Source of the DNA: an uncultured Saprospiraceae bacterium
GTDB lineage: Bacteria > Bacteroidota > Bacteroidia > Chitinophagales > Saprospiraceae
DNA length: 56,220 nucleotides
NCBI GenBank assembly: GCA_937928405.1
Contig: CALFWZ010000049.1
Coordinates: 1 to 56,220, forward strand
Reading direction: 5' to 3'
This document shows, piece after piece, positions 42,618-51,185 of this stretch. The stretch's first letter is position 1. Each line of letters starts with the position of its first letter. The notes beneath the pieces were generated by a model. That model saw only the letters and a program-made list of their open reading frames with translations, was not told where the DNA came from and ran no database searches. The position numbers were made by a program, and so were the translations under genes.

Positions 42618-42854
42618 ATGTTTAAAAAAATATTCATTCTACCTATTCGTTTTTACCAGTCTGTGATCTCTCCACATCTCGGCAACAACTGTCGTTACAC
42701 CCCTACCTGCTCTCAATACATGGTCGAATCCATCAATGAATGGGGCGTTTTCAAAGGCCTTTGGCTCGGCACCAAACGCATCGGGCGCTGTCATCCTTGG
42801 GCTGGACATGGACATGATCCGGTTCCAAAGAAAGAGGTTAAAGACAATTCATGA
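42618..42854 (+). CDS. yidD: Membrane protein insertion efficiency factor YidD
   Basis: 78 residues: an amphipathic N-terminus (IRFYQSVISPHLGNNC) and the family motif CRYTPTCSQYMVESI ... GRCHPWAGHGHDPVP. It helps YidC-dependent insertion of inner-membrane proteins. Full length. Its stop codon lies within a perfect 18-bp palindrome (42843-42860). yidC is not in the window. Confidence 0.93.
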   Translation: MFKKIFILPIRFYQSVISPHLGNNCRYTPTCSQYMVESINEWGVFKGLWLGTKRIGRCHPWAGHGHDPVPKKEVKDNS

Positions 42855-42860
42855 ATTGTC
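42843..42860. promoter_or_regulatory. Perfect 18-bp palindrome between yidD and hemB
   Basis: GACAATTCATGAATTGTC is fully self-complementary and spans the yidD stop codon, 27 bp upstream of the hemB -7 box. A hairpin would lack a loop, so a dimer-binding operator for hemB is the better guess. Confidence 0.4.
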
Positions 42861-42886
42861 TCTATCTACCCAACCCCAAAACCCCG

Positions 42887-42894
42887 TATATTTG
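42887..42894 (+). promoter_or_regulatory. -7 box of hemB
   Basis: TATATTTG, matching TAnnTTTG, 21 bp upstream of the hemB ATG. Confidence 0.5.
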
Positions 42895-42915
42895 CCAAAA
42901 AAATCACACCAAATT

Positions 42916-43884
42916 ATGAACCAACGCCCACGTCGTAATCGTCGTACGCCTGCGCTCCGCAATATGGTCCGCGAGACTCGTTTAACCGTTGACAATCTTA
43001 TCTATCCACTCTTCCTCGTAGACGGAAAAAAAATAAAAAATGAAGTAAAATCTTTACCCGGCAATTACCGCTGGTCATTGGATTTATTACTAACCGAAAT
43101 AGAGGCATGTATGAAACTCGGTCTTCGCAGTTTTATTCTTTTTCCAGCCGTCAAAGAATCACTCAAAGATAAAAAGGCGACCTATAGTTACTCCTCAAAA
43201 AATTTCTACCTCAAAGCCGCTACTGCCATCAAAAAACGTTTTCCGGAATGTTGTCTCATCAGTGATGTAGCGATGGACCCATATAGTTCGGATGGTCATG
43301 ATGGTTTGGTCAAAAAAGGAATCATCGTCAACGATCCAACACTTCCTATTCTTGGAAAGATGGCGGTTGCACAAGCGCGCGCTGGTTTTGACTTGATCGG
43401 TCCGAGTGATATGATGGATGGACGAATCGGATATATTCGTCAAGCACTCGATAAGGCGGGTTTTACCGATACTGGTATCATGTCGTACTGCGCTAAATAT
43501 GCCAGTGCGTTCTACGGTCCATTTCGAGATGCGCTAGATTCTGCTCCCAAAGCAGGCGATAAGAAAACTTACCAAATGGATCCGGCCAACAAACGAGAGG
43601 CCCTAATCGAAGCCAATCTAGACATAGCGGAAGGAGCTGATTTTTTAATGGTCAAGCCAGCAATTCATTATTTGGATGTGATTCATTTACTACATGAAAA
43701 CACCGACTTGCCGATTGCAGCCTATCAAGTGAGTGGCGAATGTGCTATGTTGGTGGCGGCAGCTCAAAAGGGCTGGTTGGATTTTGATCAAGCCATGCCA
43801 GAGGCGTTGTTGAGCATCCGGCGGGCTGGAGCGGATGTAATTTTGACTTATTTTGCAAAAGATTGGGCCATGAATCACGCCTAG
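42916..43884 (+). CDS. hemB: Delta-aminolevulinic acid dehydratase (porphobilinogen synthase)
   Basis: 322-residue cytoplasmic enzyme joining two 5-aminolevulinate molecules for haem synthesis. Active-site lysines lie in YCAKYASAFYGPFRDA (about 193) and FLMVKPAIHYLD (about 246). The metal site reads DVAMDPYSSDGHDG, with Asp instead of the three Cys of Zn enzymes, so it should be the Mg-dependent type found in Pseudomonas. I chose the ATG at 42916 rather than an upstream frame overlapping yidD because homology and the promoter place it there. No other haem gene is next to it. Confidence 0.95.
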   Translation: MNQRPRRNRRTPALRNMVRETRLTVDNLIYPLFLVDGKKIKNEVKSLPGNYRWSLDLLLTEIEACMKLGLRSFILFPAVKESLKDKKATYSYSSKNFYLKAATAIKKRFPECCLISDVAMDPYSSDGHDGLVKKGIIVNDPTLPILGKMAVAQARAGFDLIGPSDMMDGRIGYIRQALDKAGFTDTGIMSYCAKYASAFYGPFRDALDSAPKAGDKKTYQMDPANKREALIEANLDIAEGADFLMVKPAIHYLDVIHLLHENTDLPIAAYQVSGECAMLVAAAQKGWLDFDQAMPEALLSIRRAGADVILTYFAKDWAMNHA

Positions 43885-43961
43885 TATACAATAAATTGGA
43901 GGGTAGAAACCTTTTAAAACCAAGGATAAATACCTATATTTACCATAATAGGATATTATTT

Positions 43962-44369
43962 ATGACGAACGACCAACAAAAGCTTCGAGTTGAGATAGAA
44001 GAATTAGAAGAGAAAATATCTCAAAAACAGCAGAAGCTTAATGAAATATTAGATATTCGAACCCCAAAAATAGGACCGAATATTGGAACTAAAAACAATC
44101 TAGAAAGCGTTTCGCAAAGAACCATAAATTTTGAAGAACGCGTACAAGAAATGTTTTTAGCGTTTGAAAGAAATAGGTTAAAAAGGGATAATTTTAGAAC
44201 TTATATGTACTTTATTTCGTTTCCTGTAGTTCTAGGATTTCTTGTTGCTTGCAGTTATGCTATTTATAAAAACCCAGGAGACAAAAGCATCCTCGGTATT
44301 GGTGCTGCGGCACTAACCGCGCTTTTAACTTTATTAGGATATTCTTCTTATAAAAAGAACAAAGATTAA
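43962..44369 (+). CDS. Small coiled-coil membrane protein of unknown function
   Basis: 135 residues from the ATG at 43962. N-terminal coiled coil (LRVEIEELEEKISQKQQKL), then a basic segment and two membrane segments (MYFISFPVVLGFLVACSYAI and LGIGAAALTALLTLLGYSS). No family recognised. The stop is 5 bp before the next small membrane gene, so the two probably form a pair. A TATATTTA box lies near 43932. Confidence 0.6.
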   Translation: MTNDQQKLRVEIEELEEKISQKQQKLNEILDIRTPKIGPNIGTKNNLESVSQRTINFEERVQEMFLAFERNRLKRDNFRTYMYFISFPVVLGFLVACSYAIYKNPGDKSILGIGAAALTALLTLLGYSSYKKNKD

Positions 44370-44374
44370 ATCGT

Positions 44375-44692
44375 ATGCTTAACACCATCAATCTTCTATT
44401 ACTCGGCACGACTCAAAAGTCGCTGATTACGGCTTGGTCTTTAGCGGCTGTTTCTTTAATCGTGGTGGAATCCAATCCTAACCTACCAGAAATTGTCTCC
44501 GCTATTGGTTATATTTTTACAGGGGCGACCCTTGCCATTGGTTGCTTTTTTCTAGGCAGACTGATAGCACAATATCAAGAACAAGCAGAAGTACGTGACT
44601 TCGAAACCTATCTGGCCCACTACCGAAAATATCAAGAAAAATTTACCTTGCTACAACAACGTGTTAGCGATACGAAAAGCGAAGTAGCTTAA
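44375..44692 (+). CDS. Small membrane protein with C-terminal coiled coil
   Basis: 105 residues: two membrane segments (LITAWSLAAVSLIVVE and AIGYIFTGATLAIGCFFLGRL) and a charged helical tail (LAHYRKYQEKFTLLQQRVSD) that could be a coiled coil. The topology mirrors the previous gene (helix first there, last here), consistent with two interacting subunits. Function unknown. Confidence 0.55.
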   Translation: MLNTINLLLLGTTQKSLITAWSLAAVSLIVVESNPNLPEIVSAIGYIFTGATLAIGCFFLGRLIAQYQEQAEVRDFETYLAHYRKYQEKFTLLQQRVSDTKSEVA

Positions 44693-44851
44693 GAAAAAAT
44701 ACTTTTATCTTCCGTTAAACTTTTAGCTAATTACCTAGGATACATCTTAGTATCTAGTTAGCCTCTCTAAACCAATTCCTTTCTTCAACTGTTTGATCTT
44801 TGTCTCTTACAAACACTACCTTTTACAAGCATATTTTTAAACCCTATTCCT

Positions 44852-45454
44852 TTGTCCAACTTCTGGGAAAAAATAAAATCGCTATTTCAAGAATCTGAAC
44901 AAAGTTCACCTTCGCAACCTGTGGTCCACGAGATCATCGAACGTAGTGAAGCGGATATGATCGCTTATGAAAAATGGAAGGTGACGCTTTCTGCCAAGCG
45001 CATGCTCGATTGGCTCAATAATCAATATACTGCTTATCTCTCTCCCACGGCAAGAACGGATGATGCCATCGCTTTTTTAAATACTCCATCCGCCAAAGGT
45101 TTTGTCATACATTTTCATCAAACACAATATCGAAAGACAGAAATTATTCACCTTTTTGATCTGCTCCGCGAAAAAGTGTTGAAAATGAAATACCATAGTT
45201 ATGTGAGCGACGTTCGCACCTTCAATCGACCGCAGTGGGTCGAGTCTATTCAACGACATTATCTAAAGCCTTCTTTAAATTTTAAAAAAACTAAAACAGA
45301 AAAATTTAATCAAGGATATGGAAATATCAAAATTGAGTTGGAATTCCGTAATGAACAAGTCTACAACTTGCGCTTTAGTGCCACCACCTACCAAGATCAT
45401 AATTTTAACAAAGCGGACGAATTTAAAGAATTGATGGGAATGGTCTTGCGATAG
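44852..45454 (+). CDS. Hypothetical protein
   Basis: 200 residues with a TTG start (SNFWEKIKSLFQESEQ), a Ser/Gln linker, then a mixed domain with MIAYEKWKVTLSAKRMLDWL, KGFVIHFHQTQYRKTEII and a beta-rich C-terminus (YGNIKIELEFRNEQVYNLRF). The start is uncertain because no ATG is available in frame until further in. Cytoplasmic. No family recognised. Confidence 0.55.
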   Translation: MSNFWEKIKSLFQESEQSSPSQPVVHEIIERSEADMIAYEKWKVTLSAKRMLDWLNNQYTAYLSPTARTDDAIAFLNTPSAKGFVIHFHQTQYRKTEIIHLFDLLREKVLKMKYHSYVSDVRTFNRPQWVESIQRHYLKPSLNFKKTKTEKFNQGYGNIKIELEFRNEQVYNLRFSATTYQDHNFNKADEFKELMGMVLR

Positions 45455-45519
45455 TGTAGATACTGAGGTTCCTTAAGACCTATATTTATGAAGGATCTAT
45501 GCAATAAAATATTAAAAAC

Positions 45520-45550
45520 TTTGTTTATATAAGAAAGCTTATTAATTTTA
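45520..45550 (+). promoter_or_regulatory. Promoter of the candidate small RNA
   Basis: TTTG at 45520-45523, 19-bp spacing, TAATTTTA at 45543-45550: close to the Bacteroidota -33/-7 consensus with the standard gap. Confidence 0.5.
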
Positions 45551-45555
45551 CGGTT

Positions 45556-45685
45556 CACTCTCTCGCTTTTGAACAGTTTTTCACAAAACTGTCTAAAATA
45601 TAATGGTTGGGAAAACTACCGTAACACTATGGAGGCATAGATACTTCCAACCAAAACAGGGCCGGCATTTGCCGGCTTTGTTCGT
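45556..45685 (+). ncRNA. Candidate small RNA of about 130 nt
   Basis: No open frame is convincing. Structure: hairpin ACAGTTTT-TCAC-AAAACTGT (45573-45592); a second domain closed by GGTTGGGAA (45605-45613) and TTCCAACC (45645-45652) with an inner CTATG-GAGG-CATAG stem (45627-45640); and a terminator with a 12-13 bp stem, AACAGGGCCGGC / GCCGGCTTTGTT (about 45655-45682). A promoter with correct spacing lies directly upstream. I cannot match it to 6S, SRP, tmRNA or RNase P RNA. It could also be a regulatory leader of bamD, but the terminator argues against read-through. Confidence 0.55.
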
Positions 45686-45888
45686 TTTAGGCACTTGGCA
45701 TAAAGTAAGTTTCTACGCCTCTTCCCCCAACCTGTTTTCCTAATTACCCGTCTTTTTAAGTAATAACGTTCCTAAAAGGGCAAATCTGAGTAGATTAAAT
45801 GATAAAACGCTAATTTTTTACGCTTTTTCCCGTTTAATAGATGATCGTTTCCATATTGGGAATTCGTTAGAATTTGAGAAAAAAAACG

Positions 45889-45896
45889 TAAATTTG
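45889..45896 (+). promoter_or_regulatory. -7 box of bamD
   Basis: Consensus TAAATTTG, 7 bp before the ATG at 45904; no well-spaced -33 TTG. A very short leader is implied. Confidence 0.5.
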
Positions 45897-45903
45897 CACG
45901 TCT

Positions 45904-46722
45904 ATGAATAAACAAATGATCTTCGGTGTTTTTATCGGTCTATTCCTTCTATTAGGAACAGCCTGTAAGAGTGAATATGAGAAACTGCGAACCAGTACAG
46001 ATACCGAATTATTACTGAAAAAGGCCAACTATTATTACGAAAATGAGGAATGGGTAAAAGCACAAACCTTATTCGAACTAGTGATTGGCGCTTATAAAGG
46101 TCGTCCGGAAGCAGAAAAAGCGTATTTTTATTATGCTTACACCCATTATCATCAACAAAAATTTACGTTAGCTTCTTATTATTTTAAGAATTTTTCCAAC
46201 ACTTTTCCTAATAGTCAATACCGGGAAGAGGCCGATTACATGGAACACTACGCTAATTATAATCTCAGTCCTTCTTACCGTCTGGACCAGACTTATACGC
46301 AAAAAGCGATTGACGGATTTCAGTTATTTATTAACACCTATCCAACTAGTCCAAAGGTAAAAGAAGCCAACTCGCTGATTACCAAAATGCGAACAAAACT
46401 GGAAAATAAGACGTACAAAGAAGCAGAGTTATACTACGATCTAAAACAATATCAGGCAGCTACGCAATCTTTTCAGAATTTGCTAAAAGATTTTCCAGAT
46501 TCGCCGTACGCCGAACGGGTAAGATTTTTGATTATAAAATCTAACTTCAACTGGGCAGAAAACAGCATTTTTGCCAAACAAATGGATCGGTACAATAACA
46601 CATTAAAATATACAGAAACCTTTCTTCGTAAACATCCAAAAAGTAAATATGGAGACGAGGTTCAAAGTATTATCAATAAATCCAATAAGCAATTAAAAAT
46701 TATCGCTAATGTCGGACATTAA
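45904..46722 (+). CDS. bamD: Outer membrane assembly lipoprotein BamD
   Basis: 272 residues. Lipobox LLLGTAC at about 16-22, followed by five TPR-like repeats (ANYYYENEEWVKAQTLFELV, YAYTHYHQQKFTLASYYFKN, AELYYDLKQYQAATQSFQNL). It is a periplasm-facing subunit of the Bam complex that folds outer-membrane barrels. Order bamD-rpoZ-coaBC-DUF4835 is the standard Bacteroidota arrangement, which supports the assignment. The 3' end overlaps rpoZ by 14 bp. Confidence 0.92.
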   Translation: MNKQMIFGVFIGLFLLLGTACKSEYEKLRTSTDTELLLKKANYYYENEEWVKAQTLFELVIGAYKGRPEAEKAYFYYAYTHYHQQKFTLASYYFKNFSNTFPNSQYREEADYMEHYANYNLSPSYRLDQTYTQKAIDGFQLFINTYPTSPKVKEANSLITKMRTKLENKTYKEAELYYDLKQYQAATQSFQNLLKDFPDSPYAERVRFLIIKSNFNWAENSIFAKQMDRYNNTLKYTETFLRKHPKSKYGDEVQSIINKSNKQLKIIANVGH

Positions 46723-47044
46723 ATCAAGAGTTCAGGGCCTAGAGCCAAATTGTGGTGCACGGGATATTCACGAAATGATCAAAGACACCGAAAATGTCTA
46801 TAAGTCGCTCGTTATTATTTCTAAAAGAGCCAAGCAGATTTCTGTTGATCTTAAGCATGAATTGCATAACAAACTTGAAGAGTTTGCAGTGAATACTGAT
46901 ACGATTGAAGAAATTCACGAGAATAAAGAGCAAATCGAAATCTCTAAATTCTACGAAAGATTACCCAATCCAGTACTGATTGCTAGCGACGAGTTTAGCA
47001 ACGGCGAAGTACACTATCACGATCGCGAAGAGAAAAAATTCTAA
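46709..47044 (+). CDS. rpoZ: RNA polymerase omega subunit, Bacteroidota type
   Basis: 111 residues. The helical core (ENVYKSLVIISKRAKQISVDL, and EELHNKL-type helix) corresponds to the omega fold that clamps the beta-prime C-terminus; the C-terminal RLPNPVLIASDEFSNGEV extension is phylum-specific. The start overlaps bamD by 14 bp, giving translational coupling. Sequence similarity to E. coli omega is low, so position between bamD and coaBC adds to the call. Confidence 0.85.
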   Translation: MSDIKSRVQGLEPNCGARDIHEMIKDTENVYKSLVIISKRAKQISVDLKHELHNKLEEFAVNTDTIEEIHENKEQIEISKFYERLPNPVLIASDEFSNGEVHYHDREEKKF

Positions 47045-47086
47045 GCAATCTTTTTAATAAATGCTGGCTCTCGGCCAGTTTGCTGA

Positions 47087-47138
47087 TTAGCCCTCTTCTG
47101 CCATGTTTTATTATAAGCATCTTCTGGAAGAGGGCTAA
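47087..47138. repeat. Hairpin between rpoZ and coaBC
   Basis: TTAGCCCTCTTC (47087-47098) and GAAGAGGGCTAA (47127-47138) form a perfect 12-bp stem; outer GCT/AGC pairs extend it past a two-base mismatch. No T-run, so it probably tunes rather than stops transcription. Confidence 0.6.
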
Positions 47139-47164
47139 CTAGCTTTACAGCTAAACCTAAAATT

Positions 47165-48364
47165 TTGGATACTATCCTATCCGGTAAAAAAATTCTCCTC
47201 GGTATTAGCGGCAGTATCGCTGCTTATAAGTCAGCCTTGCTCACTCGACTTTTTATCAAAGCGGGTGCAGAAGTACAAGTCATCATGACATCCGCTGCCG
47301 TCGACTTTATCAGTCCCCTCACACTAAGTACGCTTTCTCAACGGCCTGTTTTTTCTAACGTTCATAGTTCCGAAGGATGGAATAATCATGTCGAACTTGG
47401 ACTCTGGGCAGACGTAATGATCATCGCTCCCGCTACCGCCAATACCCTCGCCAAAATGGCCAACGGTATCTGCGACAATATGCTGCTGGCCGCGTATCTA
47501 TCCGCCCGATGTCCCGTATTTTTTGCACCGGCCATGGATCTAGATATGTGGGAACATTTTACAACTCGTAGCAATCTCGAAAAACTAATCGCCGGTGGCA
47601 ATCATCTCATTCCGGTAGGTCATGGAGAACTAGCGAGCGGATTAGTAGGCGCCGGTAGAATGGCAGAACCAGAAGATATTGTTCAACTGATTAGTGATTT
47701 TACCAATCGAACCCAAGATCTGAAAGATAAAATAGTCATTGTTACCGCAGGCCCTACTTACGAGGCAATTGATCCAGTCCGCTTTATTGGTAATCGGTCC
47801 TCTGGAAAAATGGGAATGGCCATCGCTGAAGAACTAGCCAGTCGTGGAGCCACAGTTCAATTGGTTTTGGGTCCTTCTAATTTAAAAACGGCTCATCCTA
47901 ATATCCAAACCATTTCGGTGGAATCTGCGCAAGAAATGTTTACCGCAGCAACGGATCTTTTTAAAAAGGCGGACGTAGCTATATTAGCTGCTGCCGTGGC
48001 GGATTATCGTCCGGCAGAAGTCTCAGACAAAAAAATTAAAAAGAAAGCTGGCGATTTATCTATTCGATTGGAACGAACTCAGGATATTGCGGCTACCTTA
48101 GGCGCCAATAAAACCAAAAAACAGTTGACCATTGGCTTTGCCTTGGAGACAAATGATGAAAAAACCAACGCAAAAGGTAAACTCCACAAGAAAAACTTCG
48201 ATTTTATCGTTTTAAATTCACTGAGGGATAAAGGAGCTGGATTTAAACACGATACCAATAAAATCACCATCCTGCATTCCGATGGAAATATGCTCGAATA
48301 TCCCTTAAAATCAAAAACTGCCGTGGCTACGGATATCGTCAACGAATTGGTCAAAATAATTTAA
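47165..48364 (+). CDS. coaBC: Phosphopantothenoylcysteine decarboxylase / phosphopantothenate-cysteine ligase
   Basis: 399-residue bifunctional coenzyme A enzyme. The N-terminal flavoprotein CoaC part has ILLGISGSIAAYKSA, catalytic His in NNHVELGLWAD, and APAMDLDMWEH (Asp where most have Asn). The CoaB part has TAGPTYEAIDPVRFIGN, RSSGKMG, AAAVADYRP and the KIKKK lysine. It uses a TTG start, as no ATG precedes the flavin motif. DUF4835 follows after 2 bp. Confidence 0.93.
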   Translation: MDTILSGKKILLGISGSIAAYKSALLTRLFIKAGAEVQVIMTSAAVDFISPLTLSTLSQRPVFSNVHSSEGWNNHVELGLWADVMIIAPATANTLAKMANGICDNMLLAAYLSARCPVFFAPAMDLDMWEHFTTRSNLEKLIAGGNHLIPVGHGELASGLVGAGRMAEPEDIVQLISDFTNRTQDLKDKIVIVTAGPTYEAIDPVRFIGNRSSGKMGMAIAEELASRGATVQLVLGPSNLKTAHPNIQTISVESAQEMFTAATDLFKKADVAILAAAVADYRPAEVSDKKIKKKAGDLSIRLERTQDIAATLGANKTKKQLTIGFALETNDEKTNAKGKLHKKNFDFIVLNSLRDKGAGFKHDTNKITILHSDGNMLEYPLKSKTAVATDIVNELVKII

Positions 48365-48366
48365 TT

Positions 48367-49269
48367 ATGAAAAATATTCTACTACTCTTTATTTGCTTAT
48401 TGGCTTTTAACCCTGTTCAGGCACAAGAAATGAATTTTCAAGTAAAGGTAAACGTACCAAAAATCCAAACTGTTGACCCTGCTGTCTTCGAGGACATGCA
48501 ACAGCAAGTCCAAGAATTTCTAAATACTCGTAAATGGACGGATCAGGTGTACACACCCACCGAACGCATCAATGCCAATATTCAGATCAATATCACGGAA
48601 GAGCTCTCTGCTACTGAATTTTCAGGTAGCCTCCAAATTCAGGCTTCACGACCGATTTATGGAAGCAGTTCCGAATCAGTATTAATCTCTCACAATGACA
48701 AGGATCTTCAATTTAGCTACCAACAGTTTCAACCGATCCAATTTAGTAATAATTCTTATCAAGATAATTTAAGTTCAATTTTGGGCTTTTATGTTTACTT
48801 TATTTTAGGATTGGACGGAGATACTTTTGCTCCTTTTGGAGGAGAAGAACATTTTCGTCGGGCTCAAGAAATTGTGAATACCATCCCTGCTAATGTCGCT
48901 GGTACATATCGTGGATGGCGTTCCCAAGATGGCAATCGTAACCGCTATTGGCTACAGGAAAGCATGCTCAATCCTCGACTTCGCCCTTACCGACAAGGAA
49001 TGTATGATTATCATATTCGAGGGTTGGATTTGATGCACCAGGATGTAGAAACGGCCCGTTTGGTAATGGCAAAAGTTTTAGAAGATGTCGGTAAAGCCGA
49101 AAAATCCTATCCAAACTCCATGTCTCTACAGGTATTTGCCAACTCTAAAGGTAACGAGATTATTGACATTTTTAAAGTGGCAGACAGTGCTAGTAAGAGC
49201 ACAGCAAAAAAGGTAATGTCGAAAATCGACGCCGCCAATTCAGCTAAATATCGGTCTATTGGAAGGTAA
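48367..49269 (+). CDS. DUF4835 secreted protein
   Basis: 300 residues: signal peptide (KNILLLFICLLAFNPVQAQ) and a single DUF4835 domain with FNTRKWT-like start, ANIQINITEELSATEFSGSL, LSSILGFYVYFILGLDGDTF and the end AKKVMSKID. The family is confined to Bacteroidota, always near coaBC, and likely acts in the envelope. Starts 2 bp after coaBC, thus in the same operon. Function unknown. Confidence 0.9.
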   Translation: MKNILLLFICLLAFNPVQAQEMNFQVKVNVPKIQTVDPAVFEDMQQQVQEFLNTRKWTDQVYTPTERINANIQINITEELSATEFSGSLQIQASRPIYGSSSESVLISHNDKDLQFSYQQFQPIQFSNNSYQDNLSSILGFYVYFILGLDGDTFAPFGGEEHFRRAQEIVNTIPANVAGTYRGWRSQDGNRNRYWLQESMLNPRLRPYRQGMYDYHIRGLDLMHQDVETARLVMAKVLEDVGKAEKSYPNSMSLQVFANSKGNEIIDIFKVADSASKSTAKKVMSKIDAANSAKYRSIGR

Positions 49270-49291
49270 CACATTTGTTGATTTGTTGATT

Positions 49292-49312
49292 CCTGCCTGC
49301 CGGCAGGCAAGG
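49292..49312 (+). repeat. GC-rich palindromic element
   Basis: CCTGCCTGCCGGCAGGCAAGG contains TGCCTGCCGGCAGGCA, a perfect 16-bp palindrome. With flanks (GATT before, TGTTGAT after) it matches the reverse complement of 54071-54100 with one difference. Confidence 0.75.
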
Positions 49313-49450
49313 TGTTGATTTGTAAAATCATTAATTTTTTGTTAAAAAAAGCGGTACCTGATAAATAATAAAACATTCGTATCAAAGCAGTGTTTTTATA
49401 ATATACTAGATTTAATTTTTGCCTCTAGTGTAGATATAATTCAAAATTTT

Positions 49451-49492
49451 GTTGAACTGTTGAAATAAAGTATTGGCGCTAAACAGTTCAAC
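49451..49492. repeat. Inverted repeat upstream of the 49515 gene
   Basis: GTTGAACTGTT (49451-49461) and AACAGTTCAAC (49482-49492), an 11-bp stem with a 20-nt loop, followed by AATTCAACAATTTAACAA just before the start codon. Confidence 0.65.
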
Positions 49493-49514
49493 AATTCAAC
49501 AATTTAACAAGCAC

Positions 49515-51131
49515 ATGCGTACATCCTTTTTAATTTTCTTTTTTACGTTGGGAATAATTACGCTGCTCTCCGCACAACTCAACGATAAAACACAGCTGGA
49601 TTGGGGACAGGAACTCAGTGAACCTTCTGGCACCTTTCTTTCTGAAATTATCACCTCCAATGAAACAGGTATTTATGCCCTACGAGAAAAAACAAAACAA
49701 CAAGGTTTTGATGGGCCTAGTAAAATTTATTTAGAGCATTATACCCCGCAAATGAAACTGCGGAAGTCCGTTAAGTTGGATATGAAGTATAATAAAAAAC
49801 GAGTGGAATTTGAAGACATTATTCCTTTCGGTGGCAAACTCTATTTATTTACTTCTTTCAACAATGAAGCTAAAAGAATAAATTATCTGTTTGCGCAGGA
49901 AGTAAATTATCGTCGATTACAACCTTCCAGAAAACTGACCAAAGTAGCAGAAAACCCAACCAAAAATCGAGCGCGCGAAGGCTATTTTGATTTTAGTATC
50001 TCCAAGGATAGTTCTAAATTATTAATTTATAATCAAAATCCAGAGCGACGCAAAACGCAAGAAACTTTTTCTATCTACGTATACGATCAAGATATGACTT
50101 TGTTATGGGAAAAAGAGGTCACCCTGCCCTATCCAGATCAAAATGTCAATATCGAAAGTTTTGAAATCGACAACGATGGAAATGTTTACTTAATGAATAC
50201 GGTCTTTGATAAAAGCGCTAAAGAGGTCAAAAAAGGAAAAGCCAACTATCGCTATACGATTCTTGCATATTCTGCCACTGGAGAAAAATTTGTCGAATAT
50301 CCACTAGAATTAAAAGATTATTTTATTACCGATCTAACGTTTAAGATCGCCAATGACGGTCATCTGGTTTGTGCTGGTTTCTATTCTCAAAAAGGAATTG
50401 CTAACGCTCGGGGTACTTACTTTTTCCGACTGAATCCAATTACTAAAGAAATCTACGCCAACAATACCAAAGAGTTTGACTTTGATCTGCGAACCGCTGA
50501 CCTTTCTAATCGTAAACGATCACGAGCTGAAAAAGCAGAACAATCTGGTGAGGTTAGAAAACAAGCAGAATTAAGGTCCTTTTCTCTAGATCACCTCATC
50601 TTACGCAACGATGGTGGAGCTGTTTTAGTGGGAGAACAATACTTCGTAGATGTTGTCAATTCGTTTGATAATTTTGCTGGAAATCGATTTGGCGGTGGTG
50701 GTAATCGTTATGATTATTATTATCATTACAATGATTTAATTATTGCCAATATACGACCTAACGGAGAAATTGAGTGGGCTACTCGAATTCCCAAAGAACA
50801 AGAGACACGGAATGATGGCGGTTATTTTTCTTCCTACGCCATGTCCATTGTGCGCGATAAATTATTTTTTATTTTCAATGACGATTCGCGTAATTATGAT
50901 CGGGATGATGATCGGCTTTATGGCTTTAATGGTAGTACACGACGTACGCTTATTTCGCTTGCTCAGATCAACCGCGATGGAAGCCTTGAAATGTCACCAC
51001 TCATCAATAACCAACAAGACAACTTACTTTTTCGCCCCAAAGTATCTCGTCAAACGGGAAAAAGAGAAATGATTTTATTCGGTGAAAGAGGGAAGAAATT
51101 TAAATTGGCTACCTTGCAGTTTTTGGATTAG
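49515..51131 (+). CDS. Secreted beta-propeller-like protein of unknown function
   Basis: 538 residues from the ATG at 49515, where the signal peptide (TSFLIFFFTLGIITLLSAQ) starts. The mature part has repeated blocks of the form YVYDQDMTLLWEKEVTLPYP and LIIANIRPNGEIEWATRIP, typical of a multi-bladed propeller. A Gly/Tyr-rich stretch (FGGGGNRYDYYYHYND) is distinctive. No T9SS sorting domain or lipobox, so periplasmic. Function unknown. Confidence 0.7.
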   Translation: MRTSFLIFFFTLGIITLLSAQLNDKTQLDWGQELSEPSGTFLSEIITSNETGIYALREKTKQQGFDGPSKIYLEHYTPQMKLRKSVKLDMKYNKKRVEFEDIIPFGGKLYLFTSFNNEAKRINYLFAQEVNYRRLQPSRKLTKVAENPTKNRAREGYFDFSISKDSSKLLIYNQNPERRKTQETFSIYVYDQDMTLLWEKEVTLPYPDQNVNIESFEIDNDGNVYLMNTVFDKSAKEVKKGKANYRYTILAYSATGEKFVEYPLELKDYFITDLTFKIANDGHLVCAGFYSQKGIANARGTYFFRLNPITKEIYANNTKEFDFDLRTADLSNRKRSRAEKAEQSGEVRKQAELRSFSLDHLILRNDGGAVLVGEQYFVDVVNSFDNFAGNRFGGGGNRYDYYYHYNDLIIANIRPNGEIEWATRIPKEQETRNDGGYFSSYAMSIVRDKLFFIFNDDSRNYDRDDDRLYGFNGSTRRTLISLAQINRDGSLEMSPLINNQQDNLLFRPKVSRQTGKREMILFGERGKKFKLATLQFLD

Positions 51132-51185
51132 TTTTTTGACTGGTTGGCTTTTGCTTTCTTCTATCGTTTGATTTTTTTTAATTTG

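Larger units (their letters stand above)
45455..45903. other. Intergenic region with a candidate small RNA
   Basis: 449 bp. The first 60 bp look plain. 45520-45682 has a promoter-hairpin-hairpin-terminator layout (see the ncRNA entry). 45690-45890 precedes bamD and contains only its -7 box. Confidence 0.65.

Noticed and set aside
42736..42915. 60-codon N-terminal extension of HemB overlapping yidD
   Set aside because: The extension is out-of-frame yidD sequence, and the hemB -7 box lies within it.
45556..45685. 6S, SRP or tmRNA identity for the candidate RNA
   Set aside because: No 6S open bubble, no SRP GGAA/GUGA-type tetraloop domain, and no tRNA-like ends for tmRNA; left unassigned.
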